From: Kuafuiihalomonas sp964473255 | GTDB lineage: Bacteria; Myxococcota; Kuafuiibacteriia; Kuafuiibacteriales; Kuafuiibacteriaceae | Assembly: GCA_964473255.1 (NCBI GenBank) | Contig: CAYYOT010000019.1 | Location: 4,956-68,955 of the forward strand | Reading direction: 5' to 3' | Length of the DNA stretch: 64,000 bases | Shown here: positions 17,147 through 25,757 of the stretch, piece after piece | Position numbering within the stretch: the stretch's first letter is position 1 | Layout: the number at the start of each line of letters is the position of its first letter | Notes under the pieces: generated by a model | What the model was told of the DNA's origin: nothing | The model's database searches: none | Seen by the model: only the letters and a program-made list of their open reading frames with translations | Translations under genes and position numbers: made by a program

Positions 17147-17896
17147 GTGTTGGCGCTGAAACGGATCCGCGAGGCGGTTGACCTCAGAACACTAGCGTTT
17201 ACCCTGGCAGTCCCACTCCTGGTCGGTCTGGGTTGGTTCGGCGGCCTCGGTCTTCAGGTGTGGCGACTGCAATCGGCATTTCCAAAGACCACGGCATTTC
17301 AGGCGGTCGCGGGCCGGCCCATCCGCAAGACCGAGCGGCCGCTCGAGGAACTCGGCGGACCCGTGGCTGCGGCGGTCGTCGTCTCCGAAGATGCTCGATT
17401 CCTGGAGCATTGGGGCTTCGATGCGCGCGAGATCCGGGCTTCGATCGGGGATGCGTTCGAACACGGCCAGCCTCCCCGCGGCGCCTCCACCCTGACGCAG
17501 CAGCTCGCCAAGAACCTCTTCCTGGGACCCGAGCGAACCCTGGGCCGAAAACTCAAGGAGGCCGCCTATACGGTCTGGCTGGAGGTCCTCCTCGGAAAGC
17601 GTCGCATCCTGGAGCTCTACCTCAATGAGGTTGAGCTCGGGGTTGCGATCTACGGGGTCGAGACTGCGGCCCGGGAGTACTTCGCGAAGCCCGCGAAGGA
17701 GCTCACCTGGGTTGAGGCCGCGCAGCTGGCGGCCACCCTTCCCACACCCCGCCTCGCGCGACCGGACCACCGTACGCCCCGATACGACGAACGGGTCGAG
17801 CGGATCCTCCAGCGCGTCGAGGAACACCCTACGGTCGCCGCGGCGGTCGACGCCCTGGTCTTCTCGAAGGTCAGTCCACCGCGGCGTACGGACTGA
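17147..17896 (+). CDS. mtgA: Monofunctional peptidoglycan transglycosylase
   Basis: A 249-residue GT51 glycosyltransferase that polymerises lipid II into glycan strands at the outer face of the inner membrane. One N-terminal transmembrane helix (about 15-37) is followed by the GT51 domain, with catalytic Glu81 in SEDARFLEHWGFD, RGASTLTQQL (111-120), and ELYLNEVELG (156-165). There is no transpeptidase domain, so it is the monofunctional type. The start is TTG at 17147; no better one is visible. Its 3' end overlaps the convergent TonB-like gene by 26 bases. Confidence 0.93.
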   Translation: MLALKRIREAVDLRTLAFTLAVPLLVGLGWFGGLGLQVWRLQSAFPKTTAFQAVAGRPIRKTERPLEELGGPVAAAVVVSEDARFLEHWGFDAREIRASIGDAFEHGQPPRGASTLTQQLAKNLFLGPERTLGRKLKEAAYTVWLEVLLGKRRILELYLNEVELGVAIYGVETAAREYFAKPAKELTWVEAAQLAATLPTPRLARPDHRTPRYDERVERILQRVEEHPTVAAAVDALVFSKVSPPRRTD

Positions 17897-18881
17897 AGCG
17901 CTGCTTCGAGTAGCGGCCCTCGTTCAGGCGCTCGAGCTCGTCTTGACTGAACGCGTCCGGGTCGCCGCGGGGAATGGTGCGGCGGATGAAGGCGAGCACC
18001 GAGCTGCGAACGAAGCGCGCCGCGAGCACCGCGGCCTCGTCGCCCGTCTCGAGACACTCGTCCCACAGCTTGAAGAGCCGCTCCCGGCGCACCGCGACCG
18101 GGTCGGACCCGTCGAACCAGATGGCTTCGATGCGCTTTCGAGCCGTTCGGGTGGCCTCCGCGAGGTTCTGCTTGCGAGCCCGATCGTACAGACCCTCGCG
18201 AAACGCGCGGGTGCGCTTCAGGAATTTTGCCTTTTCATAGTGATAGGGGTCGTCCCCGGAGGCGGACATGAGCCCGTCGGTGATGTCGAAGGAAGCTCCC
18301 GTGCCCGAATAGTCCAAGCTGGTGCCCCCTTTGAAGGACACCGTCCCGTCGCGGGCGATCTCGGCGACGAATCCACGGTCGCGAAACTCGAAACCCCCGC
18401 CTTCCGTGGGACTCAGACCCTCCGGAATGGGCGATGTCTCCACCCGAGGGATGGGCAAGCGCCAAGTGCCGCGCGAGGCGGGTCCGAACCGCCCGGCCTT
18501 GGGTCGAAGCTCGAGGTCCAGCTCACCGAGCTGGGGGGCCGTCTCGACCACGGCGGGCTTCGGCGGCGCAGGCGGAGGTTCGACGGAAGCGACCTCGGGG
18601 GCGCGAGGCTCGGCGGGGGGAGGCTCGGGTCGACGGGCTCGCCGACGCCGAGGCTTCTTGGTTTTGTGCGCCCGCTCGGGCGGGGGCGAGGGCGGCGGCT
18701 CGGGCTCGGCCCGCGGCTCGGGCGGCGGAGGCTCGACCGAGCGAATGGTCAGCTTGAGGGGATCCGAGGGCCGGCGCGGTGACCGAGCCGAGCTTCCGGG
18801 CGTCGGAAGGAGCATGAATCCGACGTGAGCCAGGGCGCTCAGCGCCCAGGCTCCGCTCCAGCTGAGACGGTTCTTCGCCAT
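17871..18881 (-). CDS. TonB-like periplasm-spanning protein
   Basis: A 336-residue protein with an N-terminal membrane helix (about 8-26, starting MAKNRLSWSGAWALSALAHVG) and a Pro/Glu/Arg-rich segment (about 45-115) of the TonB spacer type. The C-terminal part (about 120-336) is not a recognisable TonB beta-domain. It holds a beta-like stretch (GGFEFRDRGFVAEIARDGTVSF) and then a charged helical region with several Arg/Glu-rich helices. TonB/TolA-like architecture is therefore clear, the partner is not. It is the last gene of its strand here and overlaps mtgA tail to tail. Confidence 0.7.
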   Translation of the reverse strand: MAKNRLSWSGAWALSALAHVGFMLLPTPGSSARSPRRPSDPLKLTIRSVEPPPPEPRAEPEPPPSPPPERAHKTKKPRRRRARRPEPPPAEPRAPEVASVEPPPAPPKPAVVETAPQLGELDLELRPKAGRFGPASRGTWRLPIPRVETSPIPEGLSPTEGGGFEFRDRGFVAEIARDGTVSFKGGTSLDYSGTGASFDITDGLMSASGDDPYHYEKAKFLKRTRAFREGLYDRARKQNLAEATRTARKRIEAIWFDGSDPVAVRRERLFKLWDECLETGDEAAVLAARFVRSSVLAFIRRTIPRGDPDAFSQDELERLNEGRYSKQRFSPYAAVD

Positions 18882-19032
18882 CGTGCCCTCATCGGAACAC
18901 CGGATCGGCCTCCGATTATCCCGATCCTCGCACCGCGAGCCCCTCCGCCGCCAGCAAACTTTCGGAATCCCTTCCGCAGCCGCTCCCGCACCCCCTTCTC
19001 TCGGTCGGAGGACGGCGCTATGCCGGACATCG

Positions 19033-19518
19033 GTGGTGCCCTACCGTAGGCTTCGTCGGCTGCTTCCCGCCCTCGGCGGCGCGTACCTCGTTCTCGGGTT
19101 CTGCGCAGCCGCCGCGCCAGGGTTCGAGGTGTTCCCGTTTTTCTGCTGGTTCCTGTTTCCCATCACGCCGAACGTCGAGGAACGCTTCGCCCTGAGCGTC
19201 CACGAGATCGGCGGTCGCCGCTTCGAAGAGCCGGTCGAGTTTCAAAGCCTGGATGTGATCGAAGATCCGCACGCCATGGACGTCTGGTTCTCCGTCCAGG
19301 CTTTGGGCCAGGCCGTGGTCGACGACAACGCTCGCGAAGCCGAGCGGATCCGCCGCCGCCTCGAAGCAAACTTCATCCCTTCTCCGAGCCGCTACACGGT
19401 GGATCAGGTCACCTACGATCCGATCGAACGCTGGCGGCAGGGTACGGTTCGATCCCGGACGACGCTCGCCGTCTTCACCTCTTCGACGGGGTGCACGCGG
19501 AGCCCATGGGCCCGCTGA
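19033..19518 (+). CDS. Single-pass membrane protein upstream of HTTM gene
   Basis: About 160 residues, function not recognised. It begins VVPYRRLRRLLP (GTG at 19033 or 19036), followed by one hydrophobic segment rich in Ala, Leu and Phe (LGGAYLVLGFCAAAAPG...). The rest is a soluble region, probably periplasmic, with sequence such as DVIEDPHAMDVWFSVQALG. The last 28 bases overlap the following HTTM-type gene, so the two are translationally linked and their products may act together. An in-frame ATG at 18883 exists but would add an Arg/Ser-rich tail unlike coding sequence. Confidence 0.65.
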   Translation: MVPYRRLRRLLPALGGAYLVLGFCAAAAPGFEVFPFFCWFLFPITPNVEERFALSVHEIGGRRFEEPVEFQSLDVIEDPHAMDVWFSVQALGQAVVDDNAREAERIRRRLEANFIPSPSRYTVDQVTYDPIERWRQGTVRSRTTLAVFTSSTGCTRSPWAR

Positions 19519-20507
19519 GACGACTTTTTGCCAGTCGGCAGCCGGTCCGGTCCATGGCCGAACCGCTGACCGTAGTCCGGGATGGTACGCTGCGCGTCGA
19601 AGTCCTGCTGAGGGTCTTCTACGTCTACCCGCTGTACTGGTACGCAACCCATCTTGCTGAATTGAGGCCGCTTCTCGATCCGCGCGCACCGGATCTGCGG
19701 TGGCCGGTCGCCTGGCTCGAGTGGGTGGGGATCGACACGTTCGCTCCCTGGGTCTTGGCGTTCGGATTCGCTTCCGCGGTGTTGGCCGTGGCCATGCCCG
19801 AGCGACGATGGGTTCGAGCCGCGGTCTTTCTTGGGCTCTTGGAAGTGCTCGCCCTCAAGTACTCGTACGGGAAGATCCACCATCTGATGCATGGATGGCT
19901 GTTTACGACCTTCCTCTTCATCTGGGCCCCCAACCTCTCCTTCGACTCCCGGCGCGCGCGCCGGTCGCAGCGACAGGCCACCTTGCTCGTCTTCGGCGCG
20001 GCCCAGGTCGTGGTCTGCATGACCTATTCGCTCGCGGGTCTTGGGAAGATCGTCGGGACGCTCTACCAGGTCGTCCGCGGCGAGATCACTCCGCTGCATC
20101 CGTCGGCTCTCGCCCGTCATCTCGCGGACCGCCTGATCCAAACCCACGCCGACAGCCTCCTCGGTCCGTGGCTCATCGACCATCCCCTGCTGCTCTGGCC
20201 ATTGATGCTGGGCACGGTCTACCTTCAGTTCTTCGCCGTTTGGGCGGCCTTTCGGCCCCGACTGCATCGGCTTTGGGGATTCGGGCTCGCGAGTTTTCAC
20301 GCGATGTCCATCTTGACGCTGACCATCGATTTCAACCCCAACATCATGCTGCTGGCCATCTTGCTGGTCGCGAGCCCGACGGCGCCGACGCGCTTCGACG
20401 TCCAGAGTGTCGCGCAGGACTTGCCTTTGTTCGGGGCCCTCCTGCGGCGACGCGAAAAGCGTTTCGCCGTGTCGGGCGAGACGGCGCTTCAGCCCCCGCG
20501 AACGTGA
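19491..20507 (+). CDS. HTTM domain multi-pass membrane protein
   Basis: A 338-residue integral membrane protein with about six to seven hydrophobic helices, matching the horizontally transferred transmembrane (HTTM) domain. That domain is related to vitamin K-dependent gamma-carboxylase. Recognisable segments are VYPLYWYATHLAEL, LKYSYGKIHHLMHG and the C-terminal DFNPNIMLLAILLV. The usual C-terminal soluble domain of the carboxylase is missing, so activity is unknown. GTG at 19491 or ATG at 19506 could be the start; both overlap the preceding membrane gene, which supports a two-gene unit. Confidence 0.75.
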   Translation: MHAEPMGPLRRLFASRQPVRSMAEPLTVVRDGTLRVEVLLRVFYVYPLYWYATHLAELRPLLDPRAPDLRWPVAWLEWVGIDTFAPWVLAFGFASAVLAVAMPERRWVRAAVFLGLLEVLALKYSYGKIHHLMHGWLFTTFLFIWAPNLSFDSRRARRSQRQATLLVFGAAQVVVCMTYSLAGLGKIVGTLYQVVRGEITPLHPSALARHLADRLIQTHADSLLGPWLIDHPLLLWPLMLGTVYLQFFAVWAAFRPRLHRLWGFGLASFHAMSILTLTIDFNPNIMLLAILLVASPTAPTRFDVQSVAQDLPLFGALLRRREKRFAVSGETALQPPRT

Positions 20508-21118
20508 GGCATCCGACCCGCGCGCTCGGCCGAGACCAGCTGAAAGACGAGCTCCAGCGCCTCCACCGAGTATTCAGCCTCCGTGGGACTGGCGCCCCAA
20601 GCGGTCAGCCCGTGGTCCTGGATGAGGAATGCCGGAACCAGCGGAGGTCGCGCGTCGAATCGGCTCTCGATATCTCGTGCGATCGCGGGCACGTCGGCGT
20701 GATTGGCGAAAACATCGATCGACACGTTGGGGCATTGCCCACGGATCCCGATCGCCTTCAAAATCTCGACGTTCGGCAAGGCGAGACGACCCTCGTGCTG
20801 AAAACGACCGACATACGTACCCGCGAACGAGTGCACGTGCATCACCGACTCCGCCCGTGGCTGCGTCCGGTACACCGCCGCGTGAAGACTGGTCTCGGCC
20901 GACGGCTGTGCCTCGGGCGTCGAACGCTCGAGGACGCGACCTTGGAGATCCACCCGAACGAAGTCTTCCGCCGACAAGCGTCCTTTGTGCCGCCCGCTGG
21001 CGGTGACCCAGAAAGCATCGCCGTCGCGGACGGAAAGATTGCCGGCCGTCGCCGGCACCCAGCCGCGAGCATCGAATCGCCGGCCGGCGGCGACCAGTTC
21101 GTGCCGAAGATCCGTCAC
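20489..21118 (-). CDS. mtnB: Methylthioribulose-1-phosphate dehydratase
   Basis: A 209-residue zinc enzyme of the class II aldolase fold that dehydrates 5-methylthioribulose-1-phosphate in the methionine salvage pathway. Visible features: ATAGNLSVR substrate-loop segment near the N-terminus, PSAETSLHAAVYR with the catalytic-site Glu, HVHS metal ligands, and QDHGLTAWG with a third His. GTG at 21118 is the start; it overlaps the mtnD stop as GTGA. The adjacency to an acireductone dioxygenase fixes the pathway. The 3' end overlaps the HTTM gene by 19 bases, convergently. Confidence 0.93.
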   Translation of the reverse strand: MTDLRHELVAAGRRFDARGWVPATAGNLSVRDGDAFWVTASGRHKGRLSAEDFVRVDLQGRVLERSTPEAQPSAETSLHAAVYRTQPRAESVMHVHSFAGTYVGRFQHEGRLALPNVEILKAIGIRGQCPNVSIDVFANHADVPAIARDIESRFDARPPLVPAFLIQDHGLTAWGASPTEAEYSVEALELVFQLVSAERAGRMPHVRGG

Positions 21119-21660
21119 GCCGCCACGGGGCGGATCGCCGTGCCGGTGTAATTCGGCGCCCAGCCTTCGGTCGATGTGAAGTACCGGACCGCTTTGATCC
21201 GTCGCGGGGCGGTCAAATAGAACCAGTGCTCGGTACCGGCGGGGACGTTGATGTACTCCCCGGCTTCGACCATGAGGTGGGCCTGTCGCCCGTCCGGCAG
21301 GACGAAACCGAAGACGCCTTCGCCATCGACGATGTAGCGAACCTCGTCGTCGTCGTGGGTGTGGCATCGGTCGAACTTCGCGAGCAGTTCGTCCAGGCCG
21401 GGAAGGTCGGGATGCAGAACGATGAGGTCGCGGGCCTGATAACCCGACTCCGCCTTCAGCCGCTCGAACATCGGATCCAGATGGCCGAGAACCCGGTCCT
21501 TTTCCGCGTCGCCGAGACTCGGTCGACCGAGCAGTGCCACCAACTCCGGGGCGTCGCCGGGAGGCCAGCGGTCGACGCGGATGGAAAGCGAGGCCAGCAC
21601 GTCCCCGATGCCTTCCCACGACTCGACGCTCCGTCCGTCATCGTACCAAAGTCGTGCCAT
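21115..21660 (-). CDS. mtnD: Acireductone dioxygenase
   Basis: A 181-residue cupin metalloenzyme of methionine salvage. With iron it makes the keto acid precursor of methionine and formate; with nickel it makes an off-pathway product with CO. Metal ligands fit the family: His100 and His102 (RCHTHDDDE), Glu106 and His145 (GTEHWFY). The ATG at 21660 gives MARLWYDDG, a typical beginning; the open frame upstream runs into tRNA-Phe and is not coding. It overlaps mtnB by four bases. No mtnA, mtnC or mtnK is present in this window. Confidence 0.94.
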   Translation of the reverse strand: MARLWYDDGRSVESWEGIGDVLASLSIRVDRWPPGDAPELVALLGRPSLGDAEKDRVLGHLDPMFERLKAESGYQARDLIVLHPDLPGLDELLAKFDRCHTHDDDEVRYIVDGEGVFGFVLPDGRQAHLMVEAGEYINVPAGTEHWFYLTAPRRIKAVRYFTSTEGWAPNYTGTAIRPVAA

Positions 21661-21716
21661 GCCGAGGATTGGACCGGAGAAGTCGGCTGCGGTCGAGGAC
21701 AACCGACGCCGACGAT

Positions 21717-21789
21717 TGGCCAGTCCCGGACTCGAACCAGGGACACGCGGATTTTCAGTCCACTGCTCTACCAACTGAGCTAACTGGCC
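21717..21789 (-). tRNA. tRNA-Phe (GAA)
   Basis: Minus-strand cloverleaf of 73 bases. The acceptor stem GGCCAGT pairs with ACTGGCC, with discriminator A. The D arm is GCTC-AGTTGGTA-GAGC, the anticodon loop CTGAAAA has anticodon GAA, and the T arm contains GGTTCGAGTCC. The 3' CCA is not encoded. It lies 56 bases upstream of mtnD on the same strand. Confidence 0.96.
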
Positions 21790-21803
21790 GCTCGGAGGAC
21801 GGG

Positions 21804-21832
21804 GCTATAGCGACTTGCAGGTTCTTTGCCAA
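21804..21832 (-). promoter_or_regulatory. Sigma-70 promoter of tRNA-Phe
   Basis: On the minus strand: TTGGCA, exactly 17 bases, TATAGC. The predicted start of transcription falls about 7 bases before the mature tRNA 5' end. It is the best consensus promoter seen in the window and probably also feeds mtnD-mtnB by read-through. Confidence 0.72.
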
Positions 21833-21923
21833 GGGCTTGGTTGCCATCCGGTTTGGCCCGTCGACGTCTCGATCCTCCCCCCAAGTTCTCCCCGACGAGC
21901 CGGAACGGCGGTAGGGCTCACAC

Positions 21924-23582
21924 GTGGGCGCGTCGGTCGGGGGGATCTGGGGAGCTGCGGTGATCGTCGCCGCGACCTCGACCGCCACCCGCGTCCCCGA
22001 CGATGCGGCGCCGCCCATCTCGCTGGAGACGCTCGACCTCGTGAAGGAGCTGACGCGACCCGCCTCGGTCAACCCCTGGCCGGCCCCCGTGCTCGACCGC
22101 CGCACCGTACCGAGAGCGCAGCTTCGAGAGCCGATGGCCCCCACGGTCACCCGCACATTCGAGTCGCTGCCCGTCCCCCAGTTCGCGCGAGCCGACCGAC
22201 TCGATCGCCGGGACCGCTATCTGGGTCCGCACTTCGTCGAGCGACTCGTGGACGGGTGGCTGGAGACGGAGCCTCGGCTCTGGGGGGAGGTTGCGCTCGG
22301 CGACATGGCTCGCCGCCGCGGTGGCGCAGCGGCGGTCATCACCCTGAAGCCCAGCGAGGCTCCCGCAGACCCGGGCGGCACGGCAGAAGTCGCAGCGCTC
22401 GTACGAAGCGCCGACCGGAGCCTGGCGGGTCACGCCGGAGGGGGATTTCGTTCCGGGCTACTCGCGGGTCGACTCGACCTGAACCTCTCCGGCGGAGGCG
22501 ACCTGCGTGTTTCTGGCTCGCCCGAGAATCCCGATACCCCGAGCCCTCGGATGCGATTCGGGGGCGCCGCCAGTCTGGTCGTCGGCGGACGGCCCCAGGA
22601 CCGCGGTCAGCTGCGATTGCTCGGCGCACTCGACGCGGCCGACGACGCGGTCGACCCGTCGACCGGAGCCCGCTCCGACTTCGAGCGCACGATCATCGGG
22701 CTCGATGGGACGCTCGACTGGGGTTCGGACGGGCGGATGCTGACCGCTGCCAGCTACCAGGGGGCCTGGCGCGAGGGCCGTCGGCATCTCGGGCAAGGCC
22801 GACTGGAGGTTCGGACCCCCTCATGGGGCCCACTCCACGTCGAGGCCGAAGGACTTGCGGAGGGCGGCGAGGCCGACGACATCCCGTTTGGACGCTACGA
22901 GGCGGGGGGGCGCGTCGGCCTCCGTTCTGCGCCCGTGGTCGTCGAAGCGGGCGCCATGGTCCTCCATCATCGCCTCGACGAGGAGGCCTGGACGGAGCTG
23001 GGTTTGAGCGCAGCCCTCGATGTTCTTTTCGCAGCGGGCTGGTCATGGGGCACCACGTTTCGGCGAGGCCGCGACCTCCTCGCCACTGCCCGGAGCTTCT
23101 CCGTCGGTGTGTCCGAGCCGGATGTCCTCACCCACGCCGTGTACACGGGCCCCAGCTGGACCACGGACCTCGGCTGGGTCCGGCTCCAGGCCGCCGCGCG
23201 CTACTTCGAGGACATCGACTTCGACCTCCCTGCGTGGACGGTGCGGAGCGACGGCTCGTTCCGCGTCTTTCGCGGTCTCACCGTCGGCGGGGCCCTCGGC
23301 CTACGCCCGAACTTCGGTCTTCACCTCTTCGCTCGATATGACGTCGAGCGGGCGTTCGTCGAGCTGCACGGCCGGGGCCAGACCGAGAACTTCGAGTCGG
23401 GGTACGCCGAGCAGCAGGGATACTTCCGCCTCGGCCTCATGTCCGGGCTCGATCTCGGCGCCGGGTTTTGGCTCGCGCTGTCGGTGGAGAACATGACGGA
23501 CGCCCTGGTGCGGGACCCGGACCGCGGGAGTGCCCAGTCGGGCATCGATGGCCGGGTCAGCCTGCGATTCGCAGGACCGTAG
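21924..23582 (+). CDS. Outer-membrane beta-barrel, TonB-dependent-receptor-like
   Basis: A 552-residue protein with a short hydrophobic N-terminus (GTG start) and, from about residue 100 on, alternating amphipathic strands rich in Gly, Arg and aromatic residues. Examples are RLDLNLSGGGDLRVSG and GLTVGGALGLRPNFGLHLFARYDVERAFVELHG. The C-terminal pattern LSVENMTD...GIDGRVSLRF is that of the last strands of TonB-dependent receptors. No clear plug domain precedes the barrel and the length is below the usual 650-900. A degenerate or specialised receptor barrel or another large porin is likely. Ligand unknown. It ends three bases from the convergent pseudokinase gene. Confidence 0.65.
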   Translation: MGASVGGIWGAAVIVAATSTATRVPDDAAPPISLETLDLVKELTRPASVNPWPAPVLDRRTVPRAQLREPMAPTVTRTFESLPVPQFARADRLDRRDRYLGPHFVERLVDGWLETEPRLWGEVALGDMARRRGGAAAVITLKPSEAPADPGGTAEVAALVRSADRSLAGHAGGGFRSGLLAGRLDLNLSGGGDLRVSGSPENPDTPSPRMRFGGAASLVVGGRPQDRGQLRLLGALDAADDAVDPSTGARSDFERTIIGLDGTLDWGSDGRMLTAASYQGAWREGRRHLGQGRLEVRTPSWGPLHVEAEGLAEGGEADDIPFGRYEAGGRVGLRSAPVVVEAGAMVLHHRLDEEAWTELGLSAALDVLFAAGWSWGTTFRRGRDLLATARSFSVGVSEPDVLTHAVYTGPSWTTDLGWVRLQAAARYFEDIDFDLPAWTVRSDGSFRVFRGLTVGGALGLRPNFGLHLFARYDVERAFVELHGRGQTENFESGYAEQQGYFRLGLMSGLDLGAGFWLALSVENMTDALVRDPDRGSAQSGIDGRVSLRFAGP

Positions 23583-23585
23583 TCG

Positions 23586-25655
23586 CTACTCGGAGCGGAC
23601 GAGGTTGCCGTCGACCACGTCGAGCGCGACGGCAACGCTCTTCGAGCGCTGCGAGCCGACGCGATCGGCCCAGCGACGACCTTCATGGTGGACCTCCACC
23701 AGGTACTCGCCTTCGTAGAGGGATAAGCGTTCGAGGGGCAGGCGACCCTCGCGCTGACCGTTGATGAAGATCTCGGCCCCCCGCGGTCCCGACACGGAAA
23801 GGTCGAATCGCTCGAAACGAACGTCGAGGCGCGTCATCTGCTCCTCTTCGACGTCGAGACGCCGGTAGGCGTTGATCCGCTGCTCGCCGTCGGTGAATCG
23901 CAGCTCGCGCTGACCGACCGGAAGCACCGCGGTCAGCGGCGTTCGACCGAGCTTACGCGTGCCGTCGTATACGTCGACCGGCGGATCGGAGTGAATGACG
24001 GCGGCCCCGGTGGCGCCTTCGGGCACATCCTCGGCGACCTCGGTCGGGGTGTCCGCCCGGTCGAGAGCGGCCTGGACCAGCTCGGGCGGGAGCTTCGTCC
24101 GGGTGAGCTCATCGAGGCCCTCCGGCGGCTCCTTGGGAAAAAGGACGATGAACGCGAGGATCCCGGCGGCCGCCGCCAGCACGGCGAAGAGGGCGTACCG
24201 GGATCCATCTCCCGAGCGCCGGTCGAAGTTCGTGATCTCGGAAATCAGCGGGCGGGTGGGGCGGCTCTTCGGCTGAGCCGCAGGCTGAGCCAGAGCCTCG
24301 GCGAGGTGGGCCCGTTCGCTCGGAGCCGGGGCCGATGACCGATCCCAGGGGGTTTCGGCGGCAGAGCTTTCTCCCGCCGTCGAGGAGGACGCGGGAGCCG
24401 AGGGGGCCCCCGGGCTCGGCGCCGGCTCCAGAAGAGGGGGCTGCGACTCGGCCGGCAGGCTCTCCACGACTCCGGAGGACAGCATCTCGACGTCCTCGGT
24501 GCCGGTCACCGGCACGACCGACGGAACGGGCAGCTCGGACACCGGAACACCGTCCGGCTGGGTGGACGGACCCTCGAGCGCGGGGTCGGGTCCGGGGGGC
24601 GCCTCCGCTTCCGGGGAACGACTGGGGAAAGGCGGGATGGTGCTCAGGCCCGGGATTTCGGAGATGTCCTCGGAAAGCGTGAGCACGGTGGACGTATCGG
24701 GATCGGAGGCAAAATCCAGGAGCATCCGTCGCGCGCGTCGAACATGCGAGTCCGGTGCGAACAGCCCGTCCAGCAGGGTCGAAACCTCGCCCGGGCTCGC
24801 GAGTCCCTCCGGCTGCAGCACATCTTGGATGGCATCGTCGAGCTCCTTCACCGTGGTGAAGCGGTCGGACCCCCGACGCGAGAGACCGCGCAGAGCGACG
24901 TTCAGAAGCGCATCGCCCGTCCCGCTCAGGCCCGGCATGGCGAGATCGCCGGTCAAGACGGCTTGCTCGACGTCGGCGGACCCTCGGTAGGGAACGCGGC
25001 CGGTGACCAGCTCGTACAAGAGCGCGCTGACCCCATAGACGTCGGTCACGATGCTCGCCGTCGCCTTGCCTCCGAGGATCTGCTCGGGCGCGAAGTAGTG
25101 CCGATGGTCCGGCGTGCTCGACACGGAGTTTTGGCCGAAGGGCGCCAGGGCCGACGCGCCGTAGCCGGAGACCACGGCCGTCCCCTCGAAGGCGATCAAG
25201 ACGGTATCGGGGCGGATTCCGCCGTGCACGATCGGCTGTCCCGAAGCGCGCGCCATCCCGTGCTGATGTACGTAGTGAACCCCATCGCACACGTCGCGCA
25301 GGATGCGGCCGACCAAGCGCAGGGCGATCGTCGACTCTTCCGAACGAAGCTTGTCGACGACCCGACGAAGCGGCTCGCCGTCCACGTACTGGACGAGCCG
25401 GGCCCAGCCTTCATCGAACTGCTGAACACCAAAAACGCGCGCGACGTGCGGGTGCTCGAGCTGGGTCACCACCGCGGTCTCCCGCTGCAGGCGAGCGAGC
25501 CGATCCGCGTCGCCGACGACTTCGTCGGGCACCCAGACGATCACGAGGGGGCGGTCCGGCTGGGGAACGCCATCCAGCACCTCGCAGCCCAAGAAGGCTT
25601 GGGCGTCCACCTCGGACGACAAAGGACCGAGCACCGCGACCTGACGGTGAGGCAT
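23586..25655 (-). CDS. Kinase-fold pseudokinase with PEGA-like domains
   Basis: A 689-residue protein with a protein-kinase fold (about 20-285) that lacks every key catalytic residue. The VAIK Lys position is Trp41 (VIVW), HRD reads HGG (144-146), and DFG reads GYG (164-166). The structural features remain: helix-C Glu59 (QRETA), FAPEQ (188-192) and SIVTDVYGVSALLYEL. A Pro/Ser/Glu-rich linker leads to one transmembrane helix (about 487-506). Two PEGA-like repeats then face the periplasm (HSDPPVDVYDGTRKLGRTPL; GAEIFINGQREGRLPLERL). It is therefore likely a signalling scaffold between cytoplasm and cell wall rather than an enzyme. Partner unknown; no gene on its strand is adjacent. Confidence 0.88.
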   Translation of the reverse strand: MPHRQVAVLGPLSSEVDAQAFLGCEVLDGVPQPDRPLVIVWVPDEVVGDADRLARLQRETAVVTQLEHPHVARVFGVQQFDEGWARLVQYVDGEPLRRVVDKLRSEESTIALRLVGRILRDVCDGVHYVHQHGMARASGQPIVHGGIRPDTVLIAFEGTAVVSGYGASALAPFGQNSVSSTPDHRHYFAPEQILGGKATASIVTDVYGVSALLYELVTGRVPYRGSADVEQAVLTGDLAMPGLSGTGDALLNVALRGLSRRGSDRFTTVKELDDAIQDVLQPEGLASPGEVSTLLDGLFAPDSHVRRARRMLLDFASDPDTSTVLTLSEDISEIPGLSTIPPFPSRSPEAEAPPGPDPALEGPSTQPDGVPVSELPVPSVVPVTGTEDVEMLSSGVVESLPAESQPPLLEPAPSPGAPSAPASSSTAGESSAAETPWDRSSAPAPSERAHLAEALAQPAAQPKSRPTRPLISEITNFDRRSGDGSRYALFAVLAAAAGILAFIVLFPKEPPEGLDELTRTKLPPELVQAALDRADTPTEVAEDVPEGATGAAVIHSDPPVDVYDGTRKLGRTPLTAVLPVGQRELRFTDGEQRINAYRRLDVEEEQMTRLDVRFERFDLSVSGPRGAEIFINGQREGRLPLERLSLYEGEYLVEVHHEGRRWADRVGSQRSKSVAVALDVVDGNLVRSE

Positions 25656-25757
25656 GCGCTGCTATTGAACGGGGCAATGGCCGAACCCGCAAGGGGTCCC
25701 CAGCGGGAAGCTGGCTTTCGCTACCCCCGCACCCCGTGATACCTCCTCGCCAAAGAC

